From Candidatus Obscuribacterales bacterium (GTDB lineage Bacteria > Cyanobacteriota > Vampirovibrionia > Obscuribacterales > Obscuribacteraceae): a stretch of 64,000 bases of DNA. The stretch covers positions 1 through 64,000 of the forward strand of contig JAGVKB010000015.1 of assembly GCA_020050835.1 (NCBI GenBank). The letters are read 5' to 3'. The position numbers and the translations under genes are program-made. Below are positions 7,768 through 15,337 of this stretch, one piece after another. A model generated the notes under the pieces. That model worked only from the letters and a program-made list of their open reading frames with translations. It was not told the DNA's origin and made no database searches. Position 1 is the first letter of the stretch. Each line of letters starts with the position of its first letter.

Positions 7768-8676
7768 CTAGGTAAGAATCATCTTGACCGCGCCCGGCTC
7801 TACTTTGAGGTTGATCTCCTGGGTGGCGGCGCCCGGATCTCCGTCGATGTTTGGCTGCATCGCTTTGTTGCAGCGAATCGTCAGCTCGCTGGTGCGGAAG
7901 CGGTAATAGTGCCGCGACCGTTCTGGTCTGCCTAAGGCCAGCCAGAAAGCGACCGTGATTAGCTGCCAGGCGCTCTGCGCTCGAAAGACGACGACGTCCA
8001 TCAAGCCGTCGGAGGCGTTGCAGCCGCGCGACATGCTTGCCATCGAGGGCGGAGCCACGTTCAAGGCGAACAGTGCGGCCGCATCTTCCTGGGTGTCCGT
8101 GCCGAGCATGCTCAACTGGAAGCGGCGCGCGTTGGGCAGGAGGCAGGCGAGCGCGACCTTCACCACATAGACGAGGCGCCCCAGATAGCGCTTGAGGAGC
8201 GGGCTGGCCGTGCTGATCGCGTCCGACACTTTGCCCAGTCCGAAGCCGACCAGGAAGAGGCGGCTTTGACAGTTGCCGGATTGGTCCTTGTATCTGGCGG
8301 AGACGACGTCGACCGGTTGAGCGGTGCCGGCCAGGATCATTTGCGCAAACTGAGCCGGGGTCGGGTCCGAGTAGAAGCTGCGGGCGAACAGATTGCCGGT
8401 TCCGCCCGGGTAGACGGCCATCGGCACCGGTTTGCCTTTCAATCCGGCGGCAACCTGACAGGCGGTGCCGTCACCGCCGAAGGCGACAACAAGCTCAGCG
8501 CCGGCTGCGACTGCCGAAAGCGTCAGACTCGTCGCCGAATCCGGTTCGGCGGTGGTGGCGCAGAAGGTGACCGCAATCCCGCGGTTTTGAAAGTAGCCGG
8601 CCAGCTCGTTGACCCTGTTTTCGCTTGCGGAGCCGCCTTTGGGATTGTATACGATTGCCAGTGTCTTGAGGTTCAA
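7768..8676 (-). CDS. Diacylglycerol kinase-family lipid kinase (DagK/YegS/LCB5 type)
   Basis: Soluble or peripheral lipid kinase that transfers phosphate from ATP to a lipid hydroxyl. The N-terminal nucleotide domain shows VYNPKGGSAS (9-18), the signature FGGDGT (66-71) and YPGGTGNLFA (89-98). The second domain has GFGLGKVSD and a late NASDGLMDVVVF strand, both family hallmarks, and the C-terminus carries an IDGDPG motif. 302 residues is the expected size. The start codon is TTG at 8676, supported by GAGAGGAAAACCAC directly upstream. Phosphatidate made from diacylglycerol would feed the same lipid pool as the acyltransferases downstream; that functional link is inferred from context. YegS and true DgkB cannot be separated by eye. 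Confidence 0.9.
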   Translation of the reverse strand: MNLKTLAIVYNPKGGSASENRVNELAGYFQNRGIAVTFCATTAEPDSATSLTLSAVAAGAELVVAFGGDGTACQVAAGLKGKPVPMAVYPGGTGNLFARSFYSDPTPAQFAQMILAGTAQPVDVVSARYKDQSGNCQSRLFLVGFGLGKVSDAISTASPLLKRYLGRLVYVVKVALACLLPNARRFQLSMLGTDTQEDAAALFALNVAPPSMASMSRGCNASDGLMDVVVFRAQSAWQLITVAFWLALGRPERSRHYYRFRTSELTIRCNKAMQPNIDGDPGAATQEINLKVEPGAVKMILT

Positions 8677-8823
8677 GTGGTTTTCCTCTCAGTTGACGCT
8701 AAGACAGCGCGTTTCGCGGCCACCGGTAGTGGTCGCAGCCAGCCGCCGTCCGCGCCGGCATGTCATTGCATTCGATTGAATCGACATCTGTAAGCAGGCA
8801 CCAAACCCACTTGCGAGAGCAGT

Positions 8824-8887
8824 GCGGTCTTGTCCGATCAGGTCAGCGCGTCATCGCTACAAACCTGGCGTGATCGGACAAGACCGC
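8824..8887. repeat. Long perfect inverted repeat in gene-poor spacer
   Basis: Arms GCGGTCTTGTCCGATCA (8824-8840) and its exact reverse complement (8871-8887) enclose a 30-base loop. It lies between the vWA gene ending at 9555 and the lipid-kinase start at 8676. There is no U-run on either side, so a factor-dependent terminator, a structured RNA or a remnant mobile-element end are all possible. Confidence 0.6.
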
Positions 8888-9067
8888 TATCTGAAAAACT
8901 CGGAGGCTGTCCGAGGCAGAAAAATGATCGGCTGCGGCGTGTCACCATATGCGGTGAAGGATATTCCTCCTGCGCCCGGGTTGCGGAGGCTCTCCCCGAA
9001 GGAAGAGCTTACTGCTCACCACAAGGGCAAGCACCACAAAAATAGGGCGCGCGAAGGCCAATTCGGT

Positions 9068-9466
9068 TCACCAGCTGAGCGCCAAAAGGACGCTACCTAC
9101 CCAACCTTGGACCCAGACCCCAGGGCAGGCGCGCCGTTTGCACGGCGAGCTGAGTGGGGGAGTGGGCCGCACCGCATACGGCTGACGCCGCAGCCGACCG
9201 TCGAACATCCGCAAGTAATACCCCGGTTCCAGGCGGGGTTTTATGCGCAGCAGCGACTCGAGAGAATAGAGACCTGCTGCGCAACCGCCGGTGACGGCGG
9301 CAAGGGTCAACTGAACGATTTTCGGTCTGGCCTGCCTGGCTAGGCCACCGTACGCCTGAATCCTGCCCCGCTTCCCAATCGAGGCTCCCACGACCAGTCT
9401 TCTCCCAGCGCTCCGGGCTGTTAACCCGAAATTCTGAGATTTGACCGGCCGTGTTTGCCTGTCCAC
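9068..9466 (-). CDS. Possible small hypothetical protein in a spacer
   Basis: Weak candidate. The 878-base spacer 8677-9554 holds one leftward open frame of 132 codons with G/C-rich third positions like the neighbours and a central hydrophobic stretch (IVQLTLAAVTGGCAAGLYSL) followed by a basic segment. The GTG at 9466 lacks a clear ribosome site, the last 35 residues are Cys/Trp/Pro-rich and look non-coding, and no family is recognised. It could equally be untranslated sequence. Confidence 0.22.
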   Translation of the reverse strand: MDRQTRPVKSQNFGLTARSAGRRLVVGASIGKRGRIQAYGGLARQARPKIVQLTLAAVTGGCAAGLYSLESLLRIKPRLEPGYYLRMFDGRLRRQPYAVRPTPPLSSPCKRRACPGVWVQGWVGSVLLALSW

Positions 9467-9554
9467 GAGACAGTAAGGCTAACAGCGCCGGCAATTGGGT
9501 GCTTACCAGCGTCAGTCATGCTGTTAGTTTTGATTCGTTGTTATGTTCAATGCT

Positions 9555-11858
9555 TCACTTACCGCTGTCCACCAGGGACAGCAGCAGGCGCCCGAACTCG
9601 ATAATCGCCGAAGCCATCGGTTGCCCGACCAGGTCGACAAAATACCGTTCGAACGCCGGGTTCGTAATGGTGCTAACCGCGATCTGAACCGGCACGAAAC
9701 CGGCCATTTCGAGGCGGCAAACCAGGTTGTGCAGCGAACCCCACGAGCATTCGGTGGGATTGCCGTCCGAGACCATCAGCAAGATGCGAAGCTCTTTGCC
9801 GCTGCTGGCCGCCGATTGGTACATATGCCAGAGCATCGCCGAGTCGTTGTTGCCTCCGTTAGCACGGAGTCCCGAGACCCGGCTCTGTCCGGGCGTGCCG
9901 CAGTCGTAGATTGTTCTGTCGGTGAATCCCCAAAAGTGAGCCGTGATGCCTCGCACACCGCGCACAGATTCCTCGATCAGGAGGCCGAAGCGCTTGGCCA
10001 ACTCAATGTGCTGGCCGGCCATGGAGCCGGAGCAGTCGATGCCTACTTCGATGTGCACTGATGCCTTCGGCACTTTGTGCTCATCGACGAAGATCGCTGT
10101 TTCGCCGAGCGCCGCTCGCTCGATCTCATCAATCAGCTCGTGACCGGTTTCCTGGTCCTCGATATCGACAACTGCCAGGCCGGTTTGCTCGAGGTAACGC
10201 CGCATCTGCGATGCCAGAGGCAGCACATCGGGCAGCATCGTGTCGAGCGAAGCCTGGTCGGCTGCGACCGGAACGATGTTGTTGATGACGGCGAATTCCA
10301 GCATCGACTCGTCATAATCAGGCGCGCCTCTGGCTGGCAAAGGGCCGTCCATCGCCGGTGGCGGCTGGCTTACAAACTGCTTGATCTGTTTGCGAAAGAG
10401 CCAGGCCAGCAGCGCCAGCAAAAGCAGAATGACTAGCAAGATCAGAAGCGCCAGCCAATTGCTTTTCAGGATGACCGCCACGATCATCGCCAGCAGTGCG
10501 GCCAGCGGAGCGCCGAACAAAAGCGCCCGGAAAGTCGGCGAGCGCCATACTTTTACGGACCATCTCTTGATGGACGCCCAGAGCCAGCATAAGCCGCGCC
10601 AGAACGCCAGTGCTGCCAGCACCGCCCAGGCCGCCAGCATCTTTGCCATCGTCCAGAGCGGCGTCAATAGCCACTGGTGTAACTTGTTCAAGACGGCCGC
10701 CACCGGTTTTGGCGTGTACTTTACCGCTAGCGCGTCCAGGCGGTCCAAGACCTCTGCCGCCTTGCTTTTGAGGGCACCCCAGGCGTGTTGGACGCTGTCT
10801 TTTGCCCTTTCAGCAAGCGATTTCGGCTTCTCTGGCGCTTTGGCCGGTTTGGCAACGGACGGCTTGGCGCTCCTGCGTCGGAGCCAGTTGTCCAGGCAGA
10901 TTGCCAGGATAATCAGCGAACCTGACACGGCCAGGCCGACTGCCGTGTACCAGAAAGCCGAGTCCCAACCGGCCAGCCCGTTGTGGGTAAAGAGCGCGAA
11001 CCAGCCGGCGACAAAGACGATCAGGAGCAGCCAGGAGACTTTCGAGCCGGCGACTTCCCGCCAGAAGGGAGGCTTGGTCGGAGTTGTCTCCGGCGGCTCG
11101 GGCTCGGGTTTCGGTGTCGGCTCCGGAGTCGGAGGCGTTGTGGCAGCAGGCGGAATCGGTTGCGGTGCTTCGACCCCGCGCGCGAGTACTGCGTGCACTT
11201 GGCGGGTGAGATCGAGCAGCTCATCTTTGGAGAGATCCATCAGATTAGCCGGGATCATCGCCAGCGCTTCGGCCACCACCGGATCTTTCGGACCGGGCAG
11301 GTGCCGGCGGAAGTGATAGAGGAATTCGTTGAATCTGGCGATGTAGCCGCCGGGCGGAATCCCACCGGCGTCCGGCGCTTGATCGTCGCCCTCGCCGGTC
11401 ACTTCCTTCCAGCGCGAAGCCTTGTTTTTTCGAATCACCCAGGCGACCAGCGTCTGGAAGCATGCTCCCCAGCTCGGGTCTTTGCTGCGACCGCGCCGCT
11501 CGTTTTGTTCGTCGTCGATCAGATTGAACAGATCTTTGAAACCCTCCGCGGCAGCAATCTTGTACTGTTCGTGCGCCGGCCAGAGATGATGAGCGAGCTC
11601 ATGAAAGCCCAACCCGCGCCAGACATTGATGGCACGCTCGCGGTTGCGGATTTCGAGCAGAACCGACGGGTTCAAGTGAATGTTGATCACCGAACCGTCA
11701 CCGCCGGCGTCGTACGTATAACCGTACTGGTTGCCGCCGATCAGGTGCAACCTGACAGGTCCTCTGGCGTAAAAAGCCAGGTCCGCTGCCAGTAGCCCCG
11801 TCTGTTCCTTGATGAAGGCGATTTCGTCTTTTGTCAGCGGAACTTTCTTGTCAGCCAT
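9555..11858 (-). CDS. Membrane protein fusing an HExxH (zincin-like) domain to a CobT-like vWA domain
   Basis: Domain order: residues 1-230 hold a zincin-like unit with GLGFHELAHHLWP (HExxH at 86-90) and a following FNLIDDEQNERR helix (about 111-122) that could give the third metal ligand. A Pro/Thr/Glu linker covers about 230-270. Hydrophobic segments follow at roughly 273-295, 300-325, 405-430 and 455-495. The C-terminal vWA domain begins near 600 with an intact MIDAS loop DCSGS (608-612), then MVSDGNPTECSWG. The vWA part resembles CobT-type partners of AAA+ ATPases and the DUF2201 metallopeptidase/vWA arrangement. The next gene upstream is a CobS-like ATPase, making an ATPase-substrate adaptor pair likely. 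Metallopeptidase activity is inferred; the topology, with two soluble domains flanking membrane helices, is unusual. Confidence 0.8.
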   Translation of the reverse strand: MADKKVPLTKDEIAFIKEQTGLLAADLAFYARGPVRLHLIGGNQYGYTYDAGGDGSVINIHLNPSVLLEIRNRERAINVWRGLGFHELAHHLWPAHEQYKIAAAEGFKDLFNLIDDEQNERRGRSKDPSWGACFQTLVAWVIRKNKASRWKEVTGEGDDQAPDAGGIPPGGYIARFNEFLYHFRRHLPGPKDPVVAEALAMIPANLMDLSKDELLDLTRQVHAVLARGVEAPQPIPPAATTPPTPEPTPKPEPEPPETTPTKPPFWREVAGSKVSWLLLIVFVAGWFALFTHNGLAGWDSAFWYTAVGLAVSGSLIILAICLDNWLRRRSAKPSVAKPAKAPEKPKSLAERAKDSVQHAWGALKSKAAEVLDRLDALAVKYTPKPVAAVLNKLHQWLLTPLWTMAKMLAAWAVLAALAFWRGLCWLWASIKRWSVKVWRSPTFRALLFGAPLAALLAMIVAVILKSNWLALLILLVILLLLALLAWLFRKQIKQFVSQPPPAMDGPLPARGAPDYDESMLEFAVINNIVPVAADQASLDTMLPDVLPLASQMRRYLEQTGLAVVDIEDQETGHELIDEIERAALGETAIFVDEHKVPKASVHIEVGIDCSGSMAGQHIELAKRFGLLIEESVRGVRGITAHFWGFTDRTIYDCGTPGQSRVSGLRANGGNNDSAMLWHMYQSAASSGKELRILLMVSDGNPTECSWGSLHNLVCRLEMAGFVPVQIAVSTITNPAFERYFVDLVGQPMASAIIEFGRLLLSLVDSGK

Positions 11859-11909
11859 TGGACCCAGTCCTTTTCGATTGAAAGCGAAGCGGGATCAGTC
11901 TGGGGTCGT

Positions 11910-11940
11910 AACCCGGGCGGCTTTTGCAGTCGCCCGGGTT
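11910..11940 (-). other. Intercistronic hairpin between AAA+ and vWA genes
   Basis: Perfect arms AACCCGGGCG (11910-11919) and CGCCCGGGTT (11931-11940) lie in the 121-base gap between the two genes. Without a U-run it is more likely to tune relative expression or mRNA stability than to end transcription. Confidence 0.5.
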
Positions 11941-11979
11941 GACTCAGCACTGGATCCGTCGCGGCGGCGTCGTAGGCGA

Positions 11980-13080
11980 TCACGACTGTTTGAGCAGGTC
12001 GATGATCGTTTTGGAGACGCGGCCGGCTTCTGAGTTTGCATCGGCGTTGTTGCCTTCGAACTGATTGGCGACGCCGGTCAAGAGTGCGGTCTCGAGGTCG
12101 ATACCGCTGGCCAGAAACATCGCTACGTTCTGCGCCGCGCGGGTGGAGATCGTTTGGGACAAACGCATCTTCAAGTCGTGACGCATCTTTCGCAGCTTGT
12201 TGATCACCGTCAACGCCTGGTCGAGCTTGGCTTTGGGACTGTTGGGGAATTTGACCAAGCAATGCGCCAGCTCTTCAGCATGGGGCATGTGCTCGATCTT
12301 GATGATCACCCAGCGGTCTTTGGCGGCGGCGTCGGTTTTGCGCACGGTGAAAGGCCCGCCTTCGTTGGCCGCGGCCATGAAGCGAACATTCGACGGAACC
12401 TCGATCACGTCTCCGTTGGGAAGAGCCATCAGCCGAACCTCTCCTTCGATCACGTCGAGCAGCGCGTCGCGAGCATCCTCGTCCATGCGGCTGTACTCGT
12501 CGATCATGATCAAGAAGATCTCGTTGGGATTCCGAATCGCTTCGCGAATCGCTTTCACCAGCGGCGAATCAACCCACTTGAATACCTGCTTTCCGTCCTG
12601 TTCGACCGGTAGCAAGCGCCCAAGCATGTAGGCGAACTTCTTGATCGTCCCGCCCGAGATCTTGCGAAATTTCCAGTCGAGCTTCGAGGAGACCGCTCGT
12701 GAGATGGTTGATTTGCCGATGCCCTGATCGCCGATCAGCATCAAGTTTTTCTGCCGATTCTGCAAAGTGATCGACATTAGGCGGGCGGTGATTGGGTCGA
12801 CCCAGACACCAGGGAAGTTGGGATCGATCTCCAGCGTGAGCGGCCGCACGACGATCGCTCCCCGACTTTCCGATTGCGGGTTGACGATTCGTTCGATGCG
12901 GCAGACCCAGCTTTCGCCGGCCTTTGGCGTCTGGCTCCGGCGAGAGAGTTCGGGCAAGACGATCTTCTTGGTTCGCTTGCCGTCGATGTGATTCGATTTG
13001 ACCGGCACCGCTCCCTTTGCATTGGTTTCCCAGCGCACGAGGCAGTTGGTGCCCGGTGTGAGATTCTGTTGGTTGCTCAT
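11980..13080 (-). CDS. CobS/MoxR-like AAA+ ATPase
   Basis: A 366-residue AAA+ protein. The N-terminal 100 residues form a small beta-rich domain with conserved Trp residues (about 12-90). The ATPase core has Walker A GDQGIGKST (117-125), Walker B LIMIDE (190-195), sensor-1 region VRFMAAANEGG, and an arginine-containing KDRWVIIKIE stretch typical of CobS/MoxR ATPases. The C-terminal helical part (from about 260) is lid-like. These ATPases remodel or load metal into complexes together with vWA partners. No cobalamin gene is near, so cobalt chelation is unlikely here. The start at ATG 13080 follows GGGAGG; the GTG at 13086 overlaps that site. The vWA partner follows after 121 bases. Confidence 0.88.
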   Translation of the reverse strand: MSNQQNLTPGTNCLVRWETNAKGAVPVKSNHIDGKRTKKIVLPELSRRSQTPKAGESWVCRIERIVNPQSESRGAIVVRPLTLEIDPNFPGVWVDPITARLMSITLQNRQKNLMLIGDQGIGKSTISRAVSSKLDWKFRKISGGTIKKFAYMLGRLLPVEQDGKQVFKWVDSPLVKAIREAIRNPNEIFLIMIDEYSRMDEDARDALLDVIEGEVRLMALPNGDVIEVPSNVRFMAAANEGGPFTVRKTDAAAKDRWVIIKIEHMPHAEELAHCLVKFPNSPKAKLDQALTVINKLRKMRHDLKMRLSQTISTRAAQNVAMFLASGIDLETALLTGVANQFEGNNADANSEAGRVSKTIIDLLKQS

Positions 13081-13151
13081 AGGCACCTCCCAGGCAAACC
13101 CGTTTCAAGCGGGTAATTGCTTAGTAGTGAGATTGAACTGGCCGAGCCGAG

Positions 13152-13748
13152 TTAAGGTTTCGCGCCGGATTGCTGCGACCTGATGTAGCGATACATTCGG
13201 TCCCAGTTGTCGAGGAAAAGGCGGGCTCGCTTTTTCGATTTGATGAAATCCAGTGTGTTGGCTTGATCGTTGGCCGCTTTCGTGTAATTGAAGCTGCCGG
13301 ACTGGACGTACAGACCGTCAACGACTGTGTATTTGCTGTGGAGCAGCTGGTGTTTCTTCTCGGATGTGCCGAGCAGAACTTCGACGCCGGCTGCGGTCAG
13401 CCGAGCGATCTGAGCTTGCTCCACCGGTCCGGATCTCCCCTGCGTCTGAGACTTATCCAGCAGGAGGCGAATCCCAACGCCTCGTTTCGTTTTCAGCTCA
13501 ATCAGCTTATCGACTACCCGCGGGTCGGTAAAAGCGTAGTCGGCGATGTGCACCGACTGGTGTGCCTGGTCTAAAAAGTCGAGGAAGCTGTCGATCCCAC
13601 TTTCGTAGGGCGTGAACACTGTCTTTATGTAGTCTTGTGGATCGACGTCGCCACGATTCGTATGCGAGCCGACCCAGAAACCACCACCGAAAGACATGCC
13701 GAGCAGAACCACGACCAGCACGACCAGAAACTTCTGTTTCAGGCTCAT
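13152..13748 (-). CDS. Membrane-anchored or secreted single-domain phospholipase D/nuclease family protein
   Basis: A 198-residue protein with an N-terminal hydrophobic segment (7-27) and one PLD domain: LLHSKYTVVDG carries the HxKxxxxD motif (His137, Lys139, Asp144), followed by SGSFNYTKAANDQAN (150-164). Size and single motif match bacterial Nuc/EndA-type phosphodiesterases, which act as dimers on DNA or RNA; a lipid substrate is also possible. Position of the anchor suggests action outside the cytoplasm. Start at 13748 is favoured by an AAAAGGAA ribosome site and the position of the anchor. The AAA+ gene follows after 71 bases in the same direction, so PLD, AAA+ and HExxH/vWA genes may be one transcription unit. 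Confidence 0.85.
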   Translation of the reverse strand: MSLKQKFLVVLVVVLLGMSFGGGFWVGSHTNRGDVDPQDYIKTVFTPYESGIDSFLDFLDQAHQSVHIADYAFTDPRVVDKLIELKTKRGVGIRLLLDKSQTQGRSGPVEQAQIARLTAAGVEVLLGTSEKKHQLLHSKYTVVDGLYVQSGSFNYTKAANDQANTLDFIKSKKRARLFLDNWDRMYRYIRSQQSGAKP

Positions 13749-14363
13749 GGTGGATGTTCCTTTTGAAAAGGTCAGCATTGTGCAGGCTGCAACCGACAAT
13801 GGTTGAGTCTTTTACTGCACTTAAGCAGCGGTCAGCTCGCTTCCTCGGGGGCGGCGCGGGCTCAGTGTTACAGAGCGCCAGGCCAAACCTACGAACAAAC
13901 GGCCGGAATCACTCCCTGCAAAACCCCAATCGTCATGGCGACCGTGTTAATGGTTCGAGCTGTTGAAGGGGGCGAAGGTTTGAAGGGGATGACTACCAGG
14001 AAGTGCCGAATGAACTGCTATTTACATCTCATAAGCTAATCAATCCACGCCTGTGATCGAAAGGATCATGATGTAGTTAGAAGCTATAAGTTTTTGTAAT
14101 TACAGGCTGGACTTAAGCTGTAAGACTTTCAGTCAATTTCTTTGGGGCAGTATAAAGGCGCAGCGGAGCCTAGTTTTGGAACCTTGGAATTCGATCATAA
14201 TCGGCGACAATACACTCTATTAGAAGCAGTTTTACTATAGAAACTTACGCAACACAGCTCGCGGGGCTCCGAAAGTTGCAGACGCTAAGCGGCAGATTCT
14301 TTCGATTATTGCCAATCAGTTTCGGCCGGCTGTATCACCCGTTGCAGATTGAGAACAAGACCA
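13749..14363. other. Gene-free spacer
   Basis: Over 600 bases between the HU terminator and the PLD gene. It is more AT-rich in its second half (14030-14230) and must hold the promoter of the leftward PLD unit. No RNA gene, repeat or persuasive open frame was found; a short rightward frame at 13803-14039 lacks a ribosome site. Confidence 0.4.
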
Positions 14364-14394
14364 AGAAAAAACGAGGACTCGATTGAGTCCTCGT
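14364..14394 (-). terminator. Rho-independent terminator of the HU gene
   Basis: On the minus strand ACGAGGACTC-AATC-GAGTCCTCGT is followed at once by TTTTTTC. The ten-base perfect stem with a four-base loop lies about 60 bases after the HU stop codon. Confidence 0.92.
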
Positions 14395-14455
14395 CTCGTG
14401 TGGATCGAAATGTGTTTACCTAACCTAATCCAACCAAAAGGATACTGATCAGTGT

Positions 14456-14863
14456 TTACCTTTTGCCTTTTTTCTTGGCGGCCTTCTTTACGGGTTTGGC
14501 AGCCTTCTTCGCCGGCTTAGCAGCGGCCTTCTTGGCCGGCTTGGCGGCTTTCGCGGGCTTCGCAAGCACCAAAGTTGGTTGCTTGGAGCGGCCGTTGACG
14601 ATGTCCTTCAACTCCTTACCAGCGCGAAACGCAGGAACCTTGGCGGCTGCGATCTTGAGCGGAGCCAGGGTTCTCGGGTTACGGCCAGTGCGGGCCTTGC
14701 GCATACGACGCTCGAAAGTTCCGAATCCGACTAGGGTTACTTTGTCGCCTCTGGAAAGAGCGCCGGTCACTGTGTGAATAAGTCCGGACAAGCACTTCGT
14801 CACTTCTGACTTCGGTTGTCCTGTCGCCTTCGCGACTTGTTCTACGAGCTCAGCTCGGTTCAT
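14456..14863 (-). CDS. hup: HU-family DNA-binding protein with lysine/alanine-rich tail
   Basis: Residues 1-98 are a full HU domain: MNRAELVEQVAKATG start, the VTLVGFGTFERR beta arm base, ARTGRNPRT arm tip and KIAAAKVPAFRAGKELKDIVN end. The arm proline of the RNP motif is present, so DNA bending is expected. Residues 100-135 add a low-complexity tail of PAKKAA-type repeats ending KKKGKR, similar in composition to eukaryotic histone H1 tails and to mycobacterial HupB. Such tails raise DNA affinity and help compaction. The start at 14863 follows AGGAGG at seven bases; upstream extension to 14902 has no support. Single gene with its own terminator. Confidence 0.95.
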   Translation of the reverse strand: MNRAELVEQVAKATGQPKSEVTKCLSGLIHTVTGALSRGDKVTLVGFGTFERRMRKARTGRNPRTLAPLKIAAAKVPAFRAGKELKDIVNGRSKQPTLVLAKPAKAAKPAKKAAAKPAKKAAKPVKKAAKKKGKR

Positions 14864-15271
14864 TCGATTTCCTCCTATGGAAATGCCCACTCCAACCCAC
14901 ACGCAGGGATGATAGCATCACCATTTTGAATAGACAATAGATTCTGACTGCAGATCGAAAAATATTTTTCCAGCGGTCAAATTCAAATTCCGATGGCATC
15001 AAGGTTACAGTCCGTGAGGCTTTTGGGCGCTTGTTGAACACCTGATGCGCTCGATGTCCCGGTTCGACCCTGATTATTTTGACTGATAAAGCGACATATC
15101 CATCAGGCTTTGGTTGTCTGGCCGGAAACCCTCGGAAATGAAATTTAGGCGGCGCAGTGGTTTGAGAGTTTTGCTCGATTGAGTGCCTCTTGTAATCAGC
15201 CTGGTATGCCGGTGGCATAACCAGCTACCTGAAATGCCTGCTGACAGTAGGTTTGTGGCAATTTGTCTGAA

Positions 15272-15300
15272 TTGGAGGTCGTCAACAAAAGGGTTATAAT
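15272..15300 (+). promoter_or_regulatory. Sigma70-type promoter for the PQQ-repeat gene
   Basis: TTGGAG (15272-15277) and a consensus TATAAT (15295-15300) are 17 bases apart, 38 bases before the ATG at 15338. It is the clearest promoter in the window. Confidence 0.7.
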
Positions 15301-15337
15301 TGGCACCCTATCACCCGTCTATTTCCGAGATGCCCTT

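Noticed and set aside
9150-9190. Minus-strand AGCCGTATGCGGTG, similar to group II intron domain V
   Set aside because: The rest of the domain V stem-loop is missing and no reverse transcriptase gene is present.
11980-13080. Reading the AAA+ gene as a cobaltochelatase CobS subunit
   Set aside because: No cobalamin genes, a different N-terminal domain, and the vWA partner has membrane helices and HExxH, unlike CobT.
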